DNA from: CAG-791 sp963650385
Lineage (GTDB): Bacteria; Bacillota; Clostridia; Lachnospirales; Lachnospiraceae
Length of the DNA stretch: 64,000 nucleotides
Direction: 5' to 3'
Assembly: GCA_963650385.1 (NCBI GenBank)
Contig: CAVJLL010000004.1
Span: 23,414 to 87,413 of the forward strand
Part shown: piece by piece, positions 52,667 through 60,807 of the stretch
How positions within the stretch are numbered: the first letter of the stretch is position 1
Layout: each line of letters begins with the position of its first letter
Program-made: the position numbers and the translations under genes
The notes under the pieces: model-generated
What the model was told of the DNA's origin: nothing
Seen by the model: the letters and a program-made list of their open reading frames with translations, nothing else
The model's database searches: none

Positions 52667-55537
52667 ATGACGTTGGCGTACGAGACGAAACTGGTTCTGA
52701 TTGACGGACACAGCATATTGAACCGTGCATTCTATGGAATGCCGGATCTGACGAACAGCGCAGGCTTACATACCGGCGCTGTTTATGGCTTTCTGAAGAT
52801 TTTATTCAAGATTCTGGAGGAGGAGAAGCCGCAGTACCTCACGGTTGCCTTCGATGTGCATGCGCCGACCTTTCGCCATGAGGCCTATGCGGACTATAAG
52901 GGAACCAGGCATCCGATGCCGGATGAGCTGCGCGAGCAGGTTCCGCTGATCAAGAAGGTGCTGAAGGCGATGGGCGTTGTCACCTGCGAGCAGGCCGGGC
53001 TGGAGGCCGACGATATCCTCGGCACGCTGGCAAAAAAGGCACAGGCGGAGGGCATCGAGGTATCGCTCGTTTCGGGCGACCGGGATCTTCTGCAGATTGC
53101 GGATGAGCACATTCAGATCCGGATTCCGAAGACGCAGAAGGGCCAGACGACCATCCTGAATTATTACGCAAAGGACGTGCAGGAGGCGCTGGGTGTAACG
53201 CCGCTGGAGTTCATTCAGGTTAAGGCGCTGCAGGGTGATACGGCGGACAACATTCCGGGCGTGCCGAAGGTGGGACCCAAAACAGCGACCGACCTGATCG
53301 TAAAGTATCACTCCGTTGACGGCGTCTATGCGCATCTGTCCGAGATCACCAGAAAGAGTCTCCATGACAATCTGGAGCAGAATGAGGACAAGGCAAGGCT
53401 TTCACTGTTCCTCGCAGCCATTAAGATCGATGCTCCGGTGGAGCTGGATCTGGAGGGCGCGCGGCTTAGAGATCTGTATACGCCGGAGGCGTTTAAGCTG
53501 TACACGGAGCTCGGGTTCAAGAACCTTCTGACGAAGTTCTCCCGGGAGACAGCGGCGGCTGCGGCAGCAGCCCCGTCTGCCGGGGGAGAGAAGAACACGC
53601 CCACCGGTGAATGGACGGCGCTGTCGGATGAGGAGCTGCAGGCGGAGCTTCCAGAGATGTTTCTGCCGGGGATGACGGATACAGCGGCAGCAGGTGATGG
53701 ATGGACAGATGCATCCGAAGCTGCCGGCGATGACCTTCCCTGGGCTGCGGTGTTCCCGCTCATGGATCCGGCGGCGCCGGGCGATGTGCCGGAGAACCTC
53801 CGTGTATCGGCCCTTGCCGTTTTCGAGGATGGGAAAATGGAGCTCCTGCCGGCAAAGGAAAACGGCGGCGGAGAGGAGCTTGTCGTTTCGGCAGCAGGAG
53901 AGCTGGTGACGGCCGGGAAGACGGCGGATACGTCGGAGCTCACAGAGCGCCTCACAAAGCTTCGGGGGAAGGCACGTCGGGGCGAGCTGCGGCTTGCTGT
54001 TTTCAACCTGAAGGCGCAGCTCCCTCTCTGGCAGATTCCCAGAGAGGAATTCCGGGACGGGATACATCTGGACGGCATCATGGACGTCCTTCTGGGTGCG
54101 TATCTTCTGAATCCTTTGAAAAACGACTATGAGCCGGAGGACATTGCCGCAGAGTATCTGGGAGAGACCATCGAGGGCCGCGATCACCTTCTGGGGAAAA
54201 ATACGATGGAGGCCTTTTACCGGAGTGAACCAAAGGGGGCAGCAGCCTACGCGGAGCAGACCTGCCGGATGCTCGCGAAGGCGGGACCGCTCGTGCGGGA
54301 GGCTCTTAAAAAGGCGCAAATGCTGGAGCTGTACGAGCACATGGAGCTGCCGCTCTCGTACGTCCTGTACGATATGCAGAACATCGGCATCCGCGTGCTG
54401 CCGGATAAGCTGTCCGAGTACGGCGAACAGCTGGTGGGACGGATCCGCGAGCTGGAGGAGGCCATTTACAAGGCGGCGGGATGCGAGTTTAACATCGCAA
54501 GCCCCAAGCAGCTGGGAAAGGTCCTTTTTGAAGAGATGGGACTCCCGGGCGGAAAGAAGACGAAAAGCGGCTACTCCACTGCGGCAGATGTCCTGGAGAA
54601 GCTGGCACCGGAGCACGACATTGTGGCAAAGGTGCTGGAATACCGCGGCCTTACGAAGCTCAAATCCACCTATGCGGACGGACTGGCCGGGTATATCGCC
54701 GGGGATCAGCGCATCCATACGACCTTCCATCAGACCATTACGGCAACCGGGCGCATCAGCTCGGCGGACCCGAATCTCCAGAACATTCCCATGCGGACCG
54801 AGCAGGGAAGAGCCATCCGCAAAGTGTTTGTTCCCGGGGAGGGCTTTGTTTTTTCGGATGCGGATTACTCTCAGATTGAGCTCCGCATCCTGGCGTCCAT
54901 GTCGGGCGATGAAGCACTGATCGAGGCCTACCGCGAGAACCGCGACATTCACCGGGCTACGGCGGCAAAGGTGTTCCACACGCCCTATGAGGAGGTCACC
55001 TCTCTGCAGCGCCGGAATGCCAAGGCGGTGAATTTCGGTATTGTCTACGGGATCAGCTCCTTCGGCCTCTCGCAGAATCTCTCGATCTCCCGGGCGGAGG
55101 CGAAGGAATACATCGAGGCGTATTTCCGGATGTTCCCGGGGATCAAGTCCTTCCTGGACAAAGAGGTGAAGGATGCCAAAGAGAAGGGGTATTCCGAGAC
55201 ACTCTTTGGACGGCGCCGCCCCGTGCCGGAGCTTAAGAGCTCGAATTTCATGCAGCGGCAGTTCGGCGAGCGCGTGGCAATGAATGCGCCCATACAGGGG
55301 ACCGGTGCCGATATCATGAAGGCGGCGATGATCCGCGTGTGGGAGGAGCTCTGCCGCCGGGGACTGCGCTCCCGCATCATTCTGCAGATTCACGATGAGC
55401 TTCTGATCGAGACGGCCTGCGGAGAAGAGGAGCAGGTGGCGGAGATCCTGAAAAAAGAGATGATGGGCGCCGCCAGTCTGCGCGTTCCGCTGGAGATTGA
55501 CTGCCATACCGGAGCGGACTGGTACGAGACGAAGTGA
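52667..55537 (+). CDS. polA: DNA polymerase I
   Basis: PolA (956 aa) fills gaps and removes RNA primers in replication and repair. The 5'-nuclease domain (about 1-300) keeps GLEADDILG and GDRDLLQIA, and the H3TH motif GVPKVGPKTA. Polymerase motifs A (DADYSQIELRIL), B (RRNAKAVNFGIVYG) and C (QIHDEL) are intact. In the 3'-5' exonuclease-like region (about 350-560) the acidic catalytic positions are missing (FNLKAQ where proofreading types have NLKYD), as in Bacillus, and it is extended by low-complexity sequence. The ATG at 52667 directly abuts AGGGAG; a TTG at 52673 is an alternative start. Confidence 0.94.
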   Translation: MTLAYETKLVLIDGHSILNRAFYGMPDLTNSAGLHTGAVYGFLKILFKILEEEKPQYLTVAFDVHAPTFRHEAYADYKGTRHPMPDELREQVPLIKKVLKAMGVVTCEQAGLEADDILGTLAKKAQAEGIEVSLVSGDRDLLQIADEHIQIRIPKTQKGQTTILNYYAKDVQEALGVTPLEFIQVKALQGDTADNIPGVPKVGPKTATDLIVKYHSVDGVYAHLSEITRKSLHDNLEQNEDKARLSLFLAAIKIDAPVELDLEGARLRDLYTPEAFKLYTELGFKNLLTKFSRETAAAAAAAPSAGGEKNTPTGEWTALSDEELQAELPEMFLPGMTDTAAAGDGWTDASEAAGDDLPWAAVFPLMDPAAPGDVPENLRVSALAVFEDGKMELLPAKENGGGEELVVSAAGELVTAGKTADTSELTERLTKLRGKARRGELRLAVFNLKAQLPLWQIPREEFRDGIHLDGIMDVLLGAYLLNPLKNDYEPEDIAAEYLGETIEGRDHLLGKNTMEAFYRSEPKGAAAYAEQTCRMLAKAGPLVREALKKAQMLELYEHMELPLSYVLYDMQNIGIRVLPDKLSEYGEQLVGRIRELEEAIYKAAGCEFNIASPKQLGKVLFEEMGLPGGKKTKSGYSTAADVLEKLAPEHDIVAKVLEYRGLTKLKSTYADGLAGYIAGDQRIHTTFHQTITATGRISSADPNLQNIPMRTEQGRAIRKVFVPGEGFVFSDADYSQIELRILASMSGDEALIEAYRENRDIHRATAAKVFHTPYEEVTSLQRRNAKAVNFGIVYGISSFGLSQNLSISRAEAKEYIEAYFRMFPGIKSFLDKEVKDAKEKGYSETLFGRRRPVPELKSSNFMQRQFGERVAMNAPIQGTGADIMKAAMIRVWEELCRRGLRSRIILQIHDELLIETACGEEEQVAEILKKEMMGAASLRVPLEIDCHTGADWYETK

Positions 55538-55582
55538 TGTCTATTTGGCGAGAACGCCACATGAGCAAAGGGGAAGCTGCAC

Positions 55583-55616
55583 AGCAGCGATTTTGCGAAT
55601 GGGCTCGGAATAGATA
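55583..55616 (+). repeat. GCGATTTTGCGAA-type element after polA
   Basis: AGCAGCGATTTTGCGAATGG then GCTCGGAATAGATA (55583-55616) matches 46592-46622 over 30 of 31 positions. The left palindrome arm is diverged. It is in the gap before coaE, about 45 nt after the polA stop, in the same orientation as the genes. Confidence 0.6.
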
Positions 55617-55642
55617 TTGACAGTAATGCAGGAGGAGAACGT

Positions 55643-56260
55643 ATGCGTGTGATCGGCATTACGGGCGGAGTGGGATCCGGCAAATCGGAGCTCCTGCGCT
55701 ACATCGGGGAGCATTATCGCTGCCGGATTCTGCTGGCAGATGAGGCTTCGCATGATGTGATGAAAAAGGGTGCTGCCGCGTATGAGGCGCTGGTGCAGCT
55801 CCTGGAGCAGTATCCGGGGGAAGGGAGCATCACGGAGGAGGACGGCGAGATCTGCCGGAAGGAGATGGCGGCGAGGATCTTTGCAAGTCCAGAGCTTCGT
55901 GAGCAGGTGAATGCGATCCTGCATCCTGCCGTGAAGGAGAGCATCCTTTCCGCAATCCGGGAGGAGAAGGAAAAAGCGCACCGGAAGGACCCGGGAGCGG
56001 TTGATTATTTTTTCCTCGAGGCGGCACTTCTGATCGAATGCGGGTATGGTTCCGTCGTGGACGAAATGTGGTATATTTATTGCAGTCTGCCGGAGCGAAG
56101 GCAGCGGCTGCGCAAGAGCCGCGGTTATTCCGATGCTAAAATTGACAGTATTCTGGCCGCCCAGCTTTCGGAGGAGGAATTCCGCAGGAACGCGGATGTC
56201 GTGATTGACAATTCCGGAACACTGGAAGAGGCTTACCGGCAGATCGATGAGGTATTATGA
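55643..56260 (+). CDS. coaE: Dephospho-CoA kinase
   Basis: CoaE (205 aa) makes coenzyme A by phosphorylating dephospho-CoA. The P-loop GGVGSGKS is at residues 8-15, and the typical segments ILLADEASHDVM and HPAVKESIL and ALLIECGY are present. The ATG follows GGAGGAG. It is downstream of polA and overlaps the walJ start by 4 bases. Confidence 0.93.
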   Translation: MRVIGITGGVGSGKSELLRYIGEHYRCRILLADEASHDVMKKGAAAYEALVQLLEQYPGEGSITEEDGEICRKEMAARIFASPELREQVNAILHPAVKESILSAIREEKEKAHRKDPGAVDYFFLEAALLIECGYGSVVDEMWYIYCSLPERRQRLRKSRGYSDAKIDSILAAQLSEEEFRRNADVVIDNSGTLEEAYRQIDEVL

Positions 56261-57054
56261 GATTTCAAACATTTTCCAGCGGCTCCAGCGGCAACTGCAG
56301 CTACGTCGGATCTGAAACAACGCACCTTCTGGTGGATGTCGGCATCAGCCGCAAGAGAACGCAGGAGGCATTGCAGAACATCGAGCTGGACCTTTCGGAT
56401 CTGGACGGCATTTTCATTACGCATGAGCATGCCGATCACATTCAGGGACTCGCCATGATTATGAAGAAGTCGGACGTCCCGGTGTATGCGACCAGAGGCA
56501 CCATCGCGGCGATCCGCCGCATGGATAAGTTCCGGGATTTCGGCGAGGACCGGTTTATTCCGGTGAAGGCGGATGAGCGGATTACGGTAAAGGACCTGAG
56601 CATTTCGCCCATGCAGATTTCGCACGATGCGGCGGAGCCGGTGGGCTACCGCATCCAGTACGGACATAAAAAGGTGTCCATCTGTACAGACCTTGGCTGC
56701 TATACGGAGTACACCAGGGCGTGCCTGCAGGATTCGGACGTGCTGCTGCTGGAGGCGAATCACGACATCAACATGCTGCAGGTGGGGCCGTACCCCTATC
56801 CGCTCAAGCAGCGGATCTTATCGGACCGGGGGCATCTCTCCAATGCGGCCAGCGGGCGGCTTTTGGACAGCGTCCTGAATTCTCATATGAAGGCCATTTT
56901 CCTGGGACACCTGTCACAGGAGAACAATTATCCGGAGCTCGCGTTTGAAACCGTGCGCGTGGAGATCAATGCCGCAGAGGATGCCTATGAGGCGGACGAG
57001 CTTCCCATTGCCGTGGCACCGCGGAAAGAGGCTTCGGCGATGGTTGAGTTCTGA
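56257..57054 (+). CDS. walJ: Metallo-beta-lactamase fold hydrolase, WalJ/YycJ-like
   Basis: This 265-aa protein has the metallo-beta-lactamase motif THEHADHIQG with His56, His58, Asp60 and His61 as likely metal ligands. It begins MRFQTFSSGSSGNCSYVGS, the typical start of the YycJ/WalJ family, which in Bacillus acts with the WalKR cell-wall regulatory system and in DNA repair. No walK or walR gene is in the window. The ATG overlaps the coaE stop by 4 bases (ATGA), so the two are translationally coupled. Confidence 0.85.
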   Translation: MRFQTFSSGSSGNCSYVGSETTHLLVDVGISRKRTQEALQNIELDLSDLDGIFITHEHADHIQGLAMIMKKSDVPVYATRGTIAAIRRMDKFRDFGEDRFIPVKADERITVKDLSISPMQISHDAAEPVGYRIQYGHKKVSICTDLGCYTEYTRACLQDSDVLLLEANHDINMLQVGPYPYPLKQRILSDRGHLSNAASGRLLDSVLNSHMKAIFLGHLSQENNYPELAFETVRVEINAAEDAYEADELPIAVAPRKEASAMVEF

Positions 57055-57095
57055 AGGTAGATTAAAGACCGGGCAACCGGCAGAAAGGTGAGAAC

Positions 57096-57374
57096 ATGCA
57101 GAAAAGAGCGATCATCACAGTGGTGGGCAAGGACACGGTCGGCATCATTGCCGGAGTCTGCAGCTATCTGGCAGAGCGGCACATCAACATCCTGGACATT
57201 TCGCAGACGATCGTGCAGGGATATTTCAACATGATGATGATTGTTGATATTACTGCGCTGGAGACGCCGTTTGCAGAGGTTGCCAGGGAGCTGGATGCCA
57301 TCGGCAGCGAGTCTCTGGGCGTTCAGATCAAGTGCCAGAAGGAAGAGATCTTTGATTCCATGCACAGGGTATAA
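57096..57374 (+). CDS. ACT domain protein (UPF0237 type)
   Basis: This 92-aa protein is a single ACT domain: MQKRAIITVVGKDTVGIIAGVCSYLAERHINILDISQTIVQGYFNMMMIVDI. ACT domains bind amino acids and control enzymes. It is followed 12 nt later by the PFL/UPF0210 gene, a pairing that recurs in many Firmicutes, so the two probably work together. The ATG follows GAAAGGTGAG. Confidence 0.88.
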   Translation: MQKRAIITVVGKDTVGIIAGVCSYLAERHINILDISQTIVQGYFNMMMIVDITALETPFAEVARELDAIGSESLGVQIKCQKEEIFDSMHRV

Positions 57375-57386
57375 GGGTGATACAGC

Positions 57387-58751
57387 ATGATTAATATCCG
57401 CGAAGTAAAAGAAACCAACGAAATGATCGAGAAGGAGAATCTGGATGTCCGCACGATTACCATGGGCATCAGCCTTCTGGACTGCATCAGCTCGGATCTG
57501 GAGGTTCTGAAGAAGAACATCTACGAGAAAATATACGGCCTGGCCAAGGACCTGGTCCGCACCGGTGAGGAAATCTCCGGTGATTTCGGAATTCCGATTG
57601 TCAACAAGCGGATTTCGGTGACGCCCATTGCACTGGTGGGCGGCTCGGCGTGCCATCGTCCAGAGGATTTTGTGGAAATCGCCAAGACGCTGGACGAGGT
57701 GGCAGGGAAGGTGGGCGTCAACTTCCTCGGCGGCTACAGCGCGCTGGTTTCCAAGGGAATGACGAAGGCAGATGAGCTGCTCATCCGCTCCATTCCGCAG
57801 GCACTGCAGCAGACGCAGGTGGTGTGCTCCTCCGTGAACCTCGGCTCCACCAAGACGGGCATCGACATGGATGCGGTCCGTCTGATGGGAACCATCATCA
57901 AGGAAACGGCGGAACGGACAAAGGACCTTCCGGTGAACGGCTGTGCCAAGCTCGTGGTGTTCTGCAATGCACCGGACGACAATCCGTTCATGGCGGGTGC
58001 ATTTCACGGCGTGACGGAGGCGGATGTGGTCCTGAACGTCGGCGTTTCCGGCCCCGGCGTTGTGAAAAAGGCTTTGGAGTCCTGCCGCGGCGCCGATTTT
58101 GAGACGCTGTCCGAGACCATCAAGAAGACGGCCTTTAAGGTAACCCGTGTGGGACAGCTGGTCGCCAAGGAGGCTTCGGAGCGGCTGGGCATTCCGTTCG
58201 GCATTATCGATCTGTCACTGGCGCCGACGCCGGCCATCGGAGATTCGGTTGCGGAAATCCTGTGCGAGATGGGACTGGAAAGAGCCGGGGCACCGGGAAC
58301 CACAGCAGCCCTTGCCATGCTCAACGACCAGGTCAAAAAGGGCGGCCTGATGGCGTCCAGCTACGTCGGCGGCCTGTCCGGTGCCTTCATTCCGGTTTCG
58401 GAGGATCAGGGCATGATTGACGCCGTAGAGGCGGGGGCGCTGACCCTTGAAAAGCTCGAGGCCATGACCTGTGTCTGCTCCGTGGGTCTTGACATGATCG
58501 CCATTCCCGGCGATACAAAGGATACGACCATCGCCGGCATCATCGCGGATGAAATGGCACTGGGCATGGTCAATCAGAAAACAACGGCCTGCCGGCTCAT
58601 TCCGGTTCCCGGAAAGGGCGTCGGAGACCGGGTGGAGTTCGGCGGACTTCTGGGGTATGCACCCATTATGCCGGTGAATACCTTTGGGTGTGATGCGTTT
58701 GTGAACCGCGGCGGACGGATTCCTGCGCCGGTACACAGCTTTAAGAACTAA
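57387..58751 (+). CDS. PFL family protein (UPF0210)
   Basis: This 454-aa protein belongs to UPF0210 (DUF711), annotated as a PFL family protein because of similarity to pyruvate formate-lyase folds, but without a proven reaction. Landmarks are ETNEMIEKENLDVRTITMGISLLDC, VGGSACHRPEDFVEIAKTLDEVA, GHREP-free Gly-rich regions and a C-terminal CRLIPVPGKGVGDRVEFGGLLG. It lacks the usual glycyl-radical motif (RVxGY). The ATG follows AAGGGTGAT and is 12 nt after the ACT gene. Confidence 0.85.
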   Translation: MINIREVKETNEMIEKENLDVRTITMGISLLDCISSDLEVLKKNIYEKIYGLAKDLVRTGEEISGDFGIPIVNKRISVTPIALVGGSACHRPEDFVEIAKTLDEVAGKVGVNFLGGYSALVSKGMTKADELLIRSIPQALQQTQVVCSSVNLGSTKTGIDMDAVRLMGTIIKETAERTKDLPVNGCAKLVVFCNAPDDNPFMAGAFHGVTEADVVLNVGVSGPGVVKKALESCRGADFETLSETIKKTAFKVTRVGQLVAKEASERLGIPFGIIDLSLAPTPAIGDSVAEILCEMGLERAGAPGTTAALAMLNDQVKKGGLMASSYVGGLSGAFIPVSEDQGMIDAVEAGALTLEKLEAMTCVCSVGLDMIAIPGDTKDTTIAGIIADEMALGMVNQKTTACRLIPVPGKGVGDRVEFGGLLGYAPIMPVNTFGCDAFVNRGGRIPAPVHSFKN

Positions 58752-58802
58752 AGGTAACTCTGAATCGTTACGAACCAAGAGAACCGCAAGAAGGAGGGGA
58801 CA

Positions 58803-59789
58803 ATGGAAGCAAAAATGTATGATGTGACTGCACTTGGGGAGCTGCTGGTTGACTTTACCGCGGGCCCTGTCAGCGAGCAGGGAAATCCTACCTTTGAGGC
58901 AAATCCCGGCGGTGCGCCCTGCAACGTGCTGTCCATGCTGGGACGTCTGGGACATCCCACGGCCTTCATCGGCAAGGTGGGCAAGGATGCCTTCGGAGAA
59001 ATGCTGCGGGAGAAGGCGGCGGAGCAGGGAATCGATATGTCCGGACTTTCCATGGACAACTCCGTGCATACAACGCTGGCCTTTGTGCAGAAGCTGGCAA
59101 ACGGAGACCGCGATTTTTCCTTTTACCGCAAGCCCGGCGCGGATATTATGCTGCGCCCGGAGGATGTGCGCGCGCACAAGGAGCTGATCGAGAATTCCCG
59201 GATCTTCCATTTCGGCACGCTGTCCATGACCGATGAGCTGGTGGATCATGCCACAAGGGAGGCACTCACCATTGCCAAGGACAACGGGGTTACGATCTCC
59301 TTTGATCCCAACTACCGTCCGCCGCTTTGGAACTCCGAGGATGAGGCCAGAGAGAAGATGGTCTTCGGTATGCAGAATACGGATATCATGAAGATCTCGG
59401 ACAATGAGATTGTCTTCCTGACCGGGGATGAGAACCTGGACCGCGGCGTCCGTACGCTCATTGACCGCTATGAGATTCCGCTGGTATTTGCTACCCTCGG
59501 ACCGGACGGGAGCCGCGCATACTACAAGGGAGAGCGCGTGGACTGCGCCGGCTTTAAGAATCCGAACACCATTGAGACGACGGGCGCCGGCGATACCTTC
59601 TGCGCGTGCGGACTGCACTTTGTCCTGAAGTACGGCCTGAAGAACCTGAACATTCTGCGGCTGCATGAGCTTCTGACCTTTGCCAATGCGGCAGCTTCCC
59701 TTGTCACAACAAGGCGCGGTGCACTGGCAGTCATGCCGACCGAGCAGGAGGTGCAGGAGTACCTTGCCTCCATGCGGGCAAAGGCATAA
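58803..59789 (+). CDS. PfkB family carbohydrate kinase (fructokinase-like)
   Basis: This 328-aa kinase belongs to the PfkB (ribokinase) family. The N-terminal GELLVDF and NPGGAPCNVLSMLGRLG motif and the C-terminal ETTGAGDTFCACG motif, with the GAGD oxyanion hole and catalytic Asp, are both present. Fructokinase is the closest match by sequence pattern, but the sugar is not proven; no transporter or hydrolase lies nearby. The ATG follows AAGGAGGGG. It ends at a strong terminator, about 90 nt before the LysR gene. Confidence 0.85.
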   Translation: MEAKMYDVTALGELLVDFTAGPVSEQGNPTFEANPGGAPCNVLSMLGRLGHPTAFIGKVGKDAFGEMLREKAAEQGIDMSGLSMDNSVHTTLAFVQKLANGDRDFSFYRKPGADIMLRPEDVRAHKELIENSRIFHFGTLSMTDELVDHATREALTIAKDNGVTISFDPNYRPPLWNSEDEAREKMVFGMQNTDIMKISDNEIVFLTGDENLDRGVRTLIDRYEIPLVFATLGPDGSRAYYKGERVDCAGFKNPNTIETTGAGDTFCACGLHFVLKYGLKNLNILRLHELLTFANAAASLVTTRRGALAVMPTEQEVQEYLASMRAKA

Positions 59790-59820
59790 GACAAAAGACA
59801 TACGATATTTTGAACCCGGA

Positions 59821-59860
59821 AGATCCCGCTGACGATGGTGTATGTCAGGGGGATCTTTTT
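59821..59860 (+). terminator. Intrinsic terminator after the PfkB gene
   Basis: AGATCCC (59821-59827) pairs with GGGATCT (59850-59856), and CTGAC (59829-59833) with GTCAG (59844-59848). A T-run follows. The LysR gene starts 22 nt downstream. Confidence 0.82.
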
Positions 59861-59882
59861 GGCAGAAGGATGAGGACAGACG

Positions 59883-60794
59883 ATGACGCTTTTACAGCTG
59901 AAATACATTGTGACAGCGGCGGAGGCCGGAACCATCAGTGAGGCGGCCAAGCAGCTGTATATCACGCAGCCGAGCTTAACGTCCGCGATCCGGGAACTCG
60001 AGAAGGAGCTGGGAATCACGATTTTCCAGCGGACAAACCGGGGGATTTTTCTTTCGGCAGAGGGGGAGGAATTTCTGGGCTATGCCCGCCAGGTGATCGA
60101 TCAGACCAGCCTGATGGAGCAGAGGTACCTGGGAAACGCGCAGATCCGCCACCGGTTCTGCGTCTCCACGCAGCATTATTCCTTTGCGGTGGAGGCGTTT
60201 GTGGAGCTTCTGAAGAAATACGGCGGGGAGGAATACGACTTCCGCATTCGTGAGACGCAGACCTACGAGCTGATCGACGATGTGTCCAAGCTCCGGAGCG
60301 AGGTGGGGGTTCTGTATCTGAACCGCTTCAATGAGACCGTTCTGCAGCGAACGCTCCGCGAAAAGGAGCTTAAATTTCACCGCCTGTTTGTTGCCAGACC
60401 GCACGTTTTTGTCAGCGCCTTCAGTCCGCTGGCACAGAAGGATATCCTTACGCTGGAGGATCTGGAGCCGTATCCGCGGCTGTCCTATGAGCAGGGCGAG
60501 CACAATTCCTTCTACTTTTCGGAGGAAATTCTGAGCACGCTGGAGAGTAAAAAGGACATCATGGTTTCCGACCGGGCAACGCTCTTCAATCTTCTGATCG
60601 GTCTGAACGGGTATACCATCTGCAGCGGCGTGATCAATGAGAGGCTGAACGGAGCGAACATCGTCGCCATTCCGCTGGACGTGGATGATTACATGGAGAT
60701 CGGCTATATTGTGCACAGCCGGATCGGGACCGGCGTGTTCGGAGAGCGGTACATCGAAGCATTGAAGAAATACGCCTGTGAGCAGCAGGGATAG
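59883..60794 (+). CDS. LysR family transcriptional regulator
   Basis: This 303-aa regulator has the LysR winged helix-turn-helix at about residues 1-60 (LLQLKYIVTAAEAGTISEAAKQLYITQPSLTSAIRELEKELG), then a linker helix and the two-part substrate-binding domain. The effector cannot be told. Possible targets are the adjacent PfkB kinase or the downstream gene. The ATG has a poor GGACAG upstream. The next gene starts 13 nt after its stop, which suggests one unit. Confidence 0.85.
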   Translation: MTLLQLKYIVTAAEAGTISEAAKQLYITQPSLTSAIRELEKELGITIFQRTNRGIFLSAEGEEFLGYARQVIDQTSLMEQRYLGNAQIRHRFCVSTQHYSFAVEAFVELLKKYGGEEYDFRIRETQTYELIDDVSKLRSEVGVLYLNRFNETVLQRTLREKELKFHRLFVARPHVFVSAFSPLAQKDILTLEDLEPYPRLSYEQGEHNSFYFSEEILSTLESKKDIMVSDRATLFNLLIGLNGYTICSGVINERLNGANIVAIPLDVDDYMEIGYIVHSRIGTGVFGERYIEALKKYACEQQG

Positions 60795-60807
60795 TTCTGG
60801 GAGTTAT

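Noticed and set aside
57387..58751. Pyruvate formate-lyase
   Set aside because: Despite the PFL family name, the protein is short and has no glycyl-radical motif; it belongs to UPF0210.
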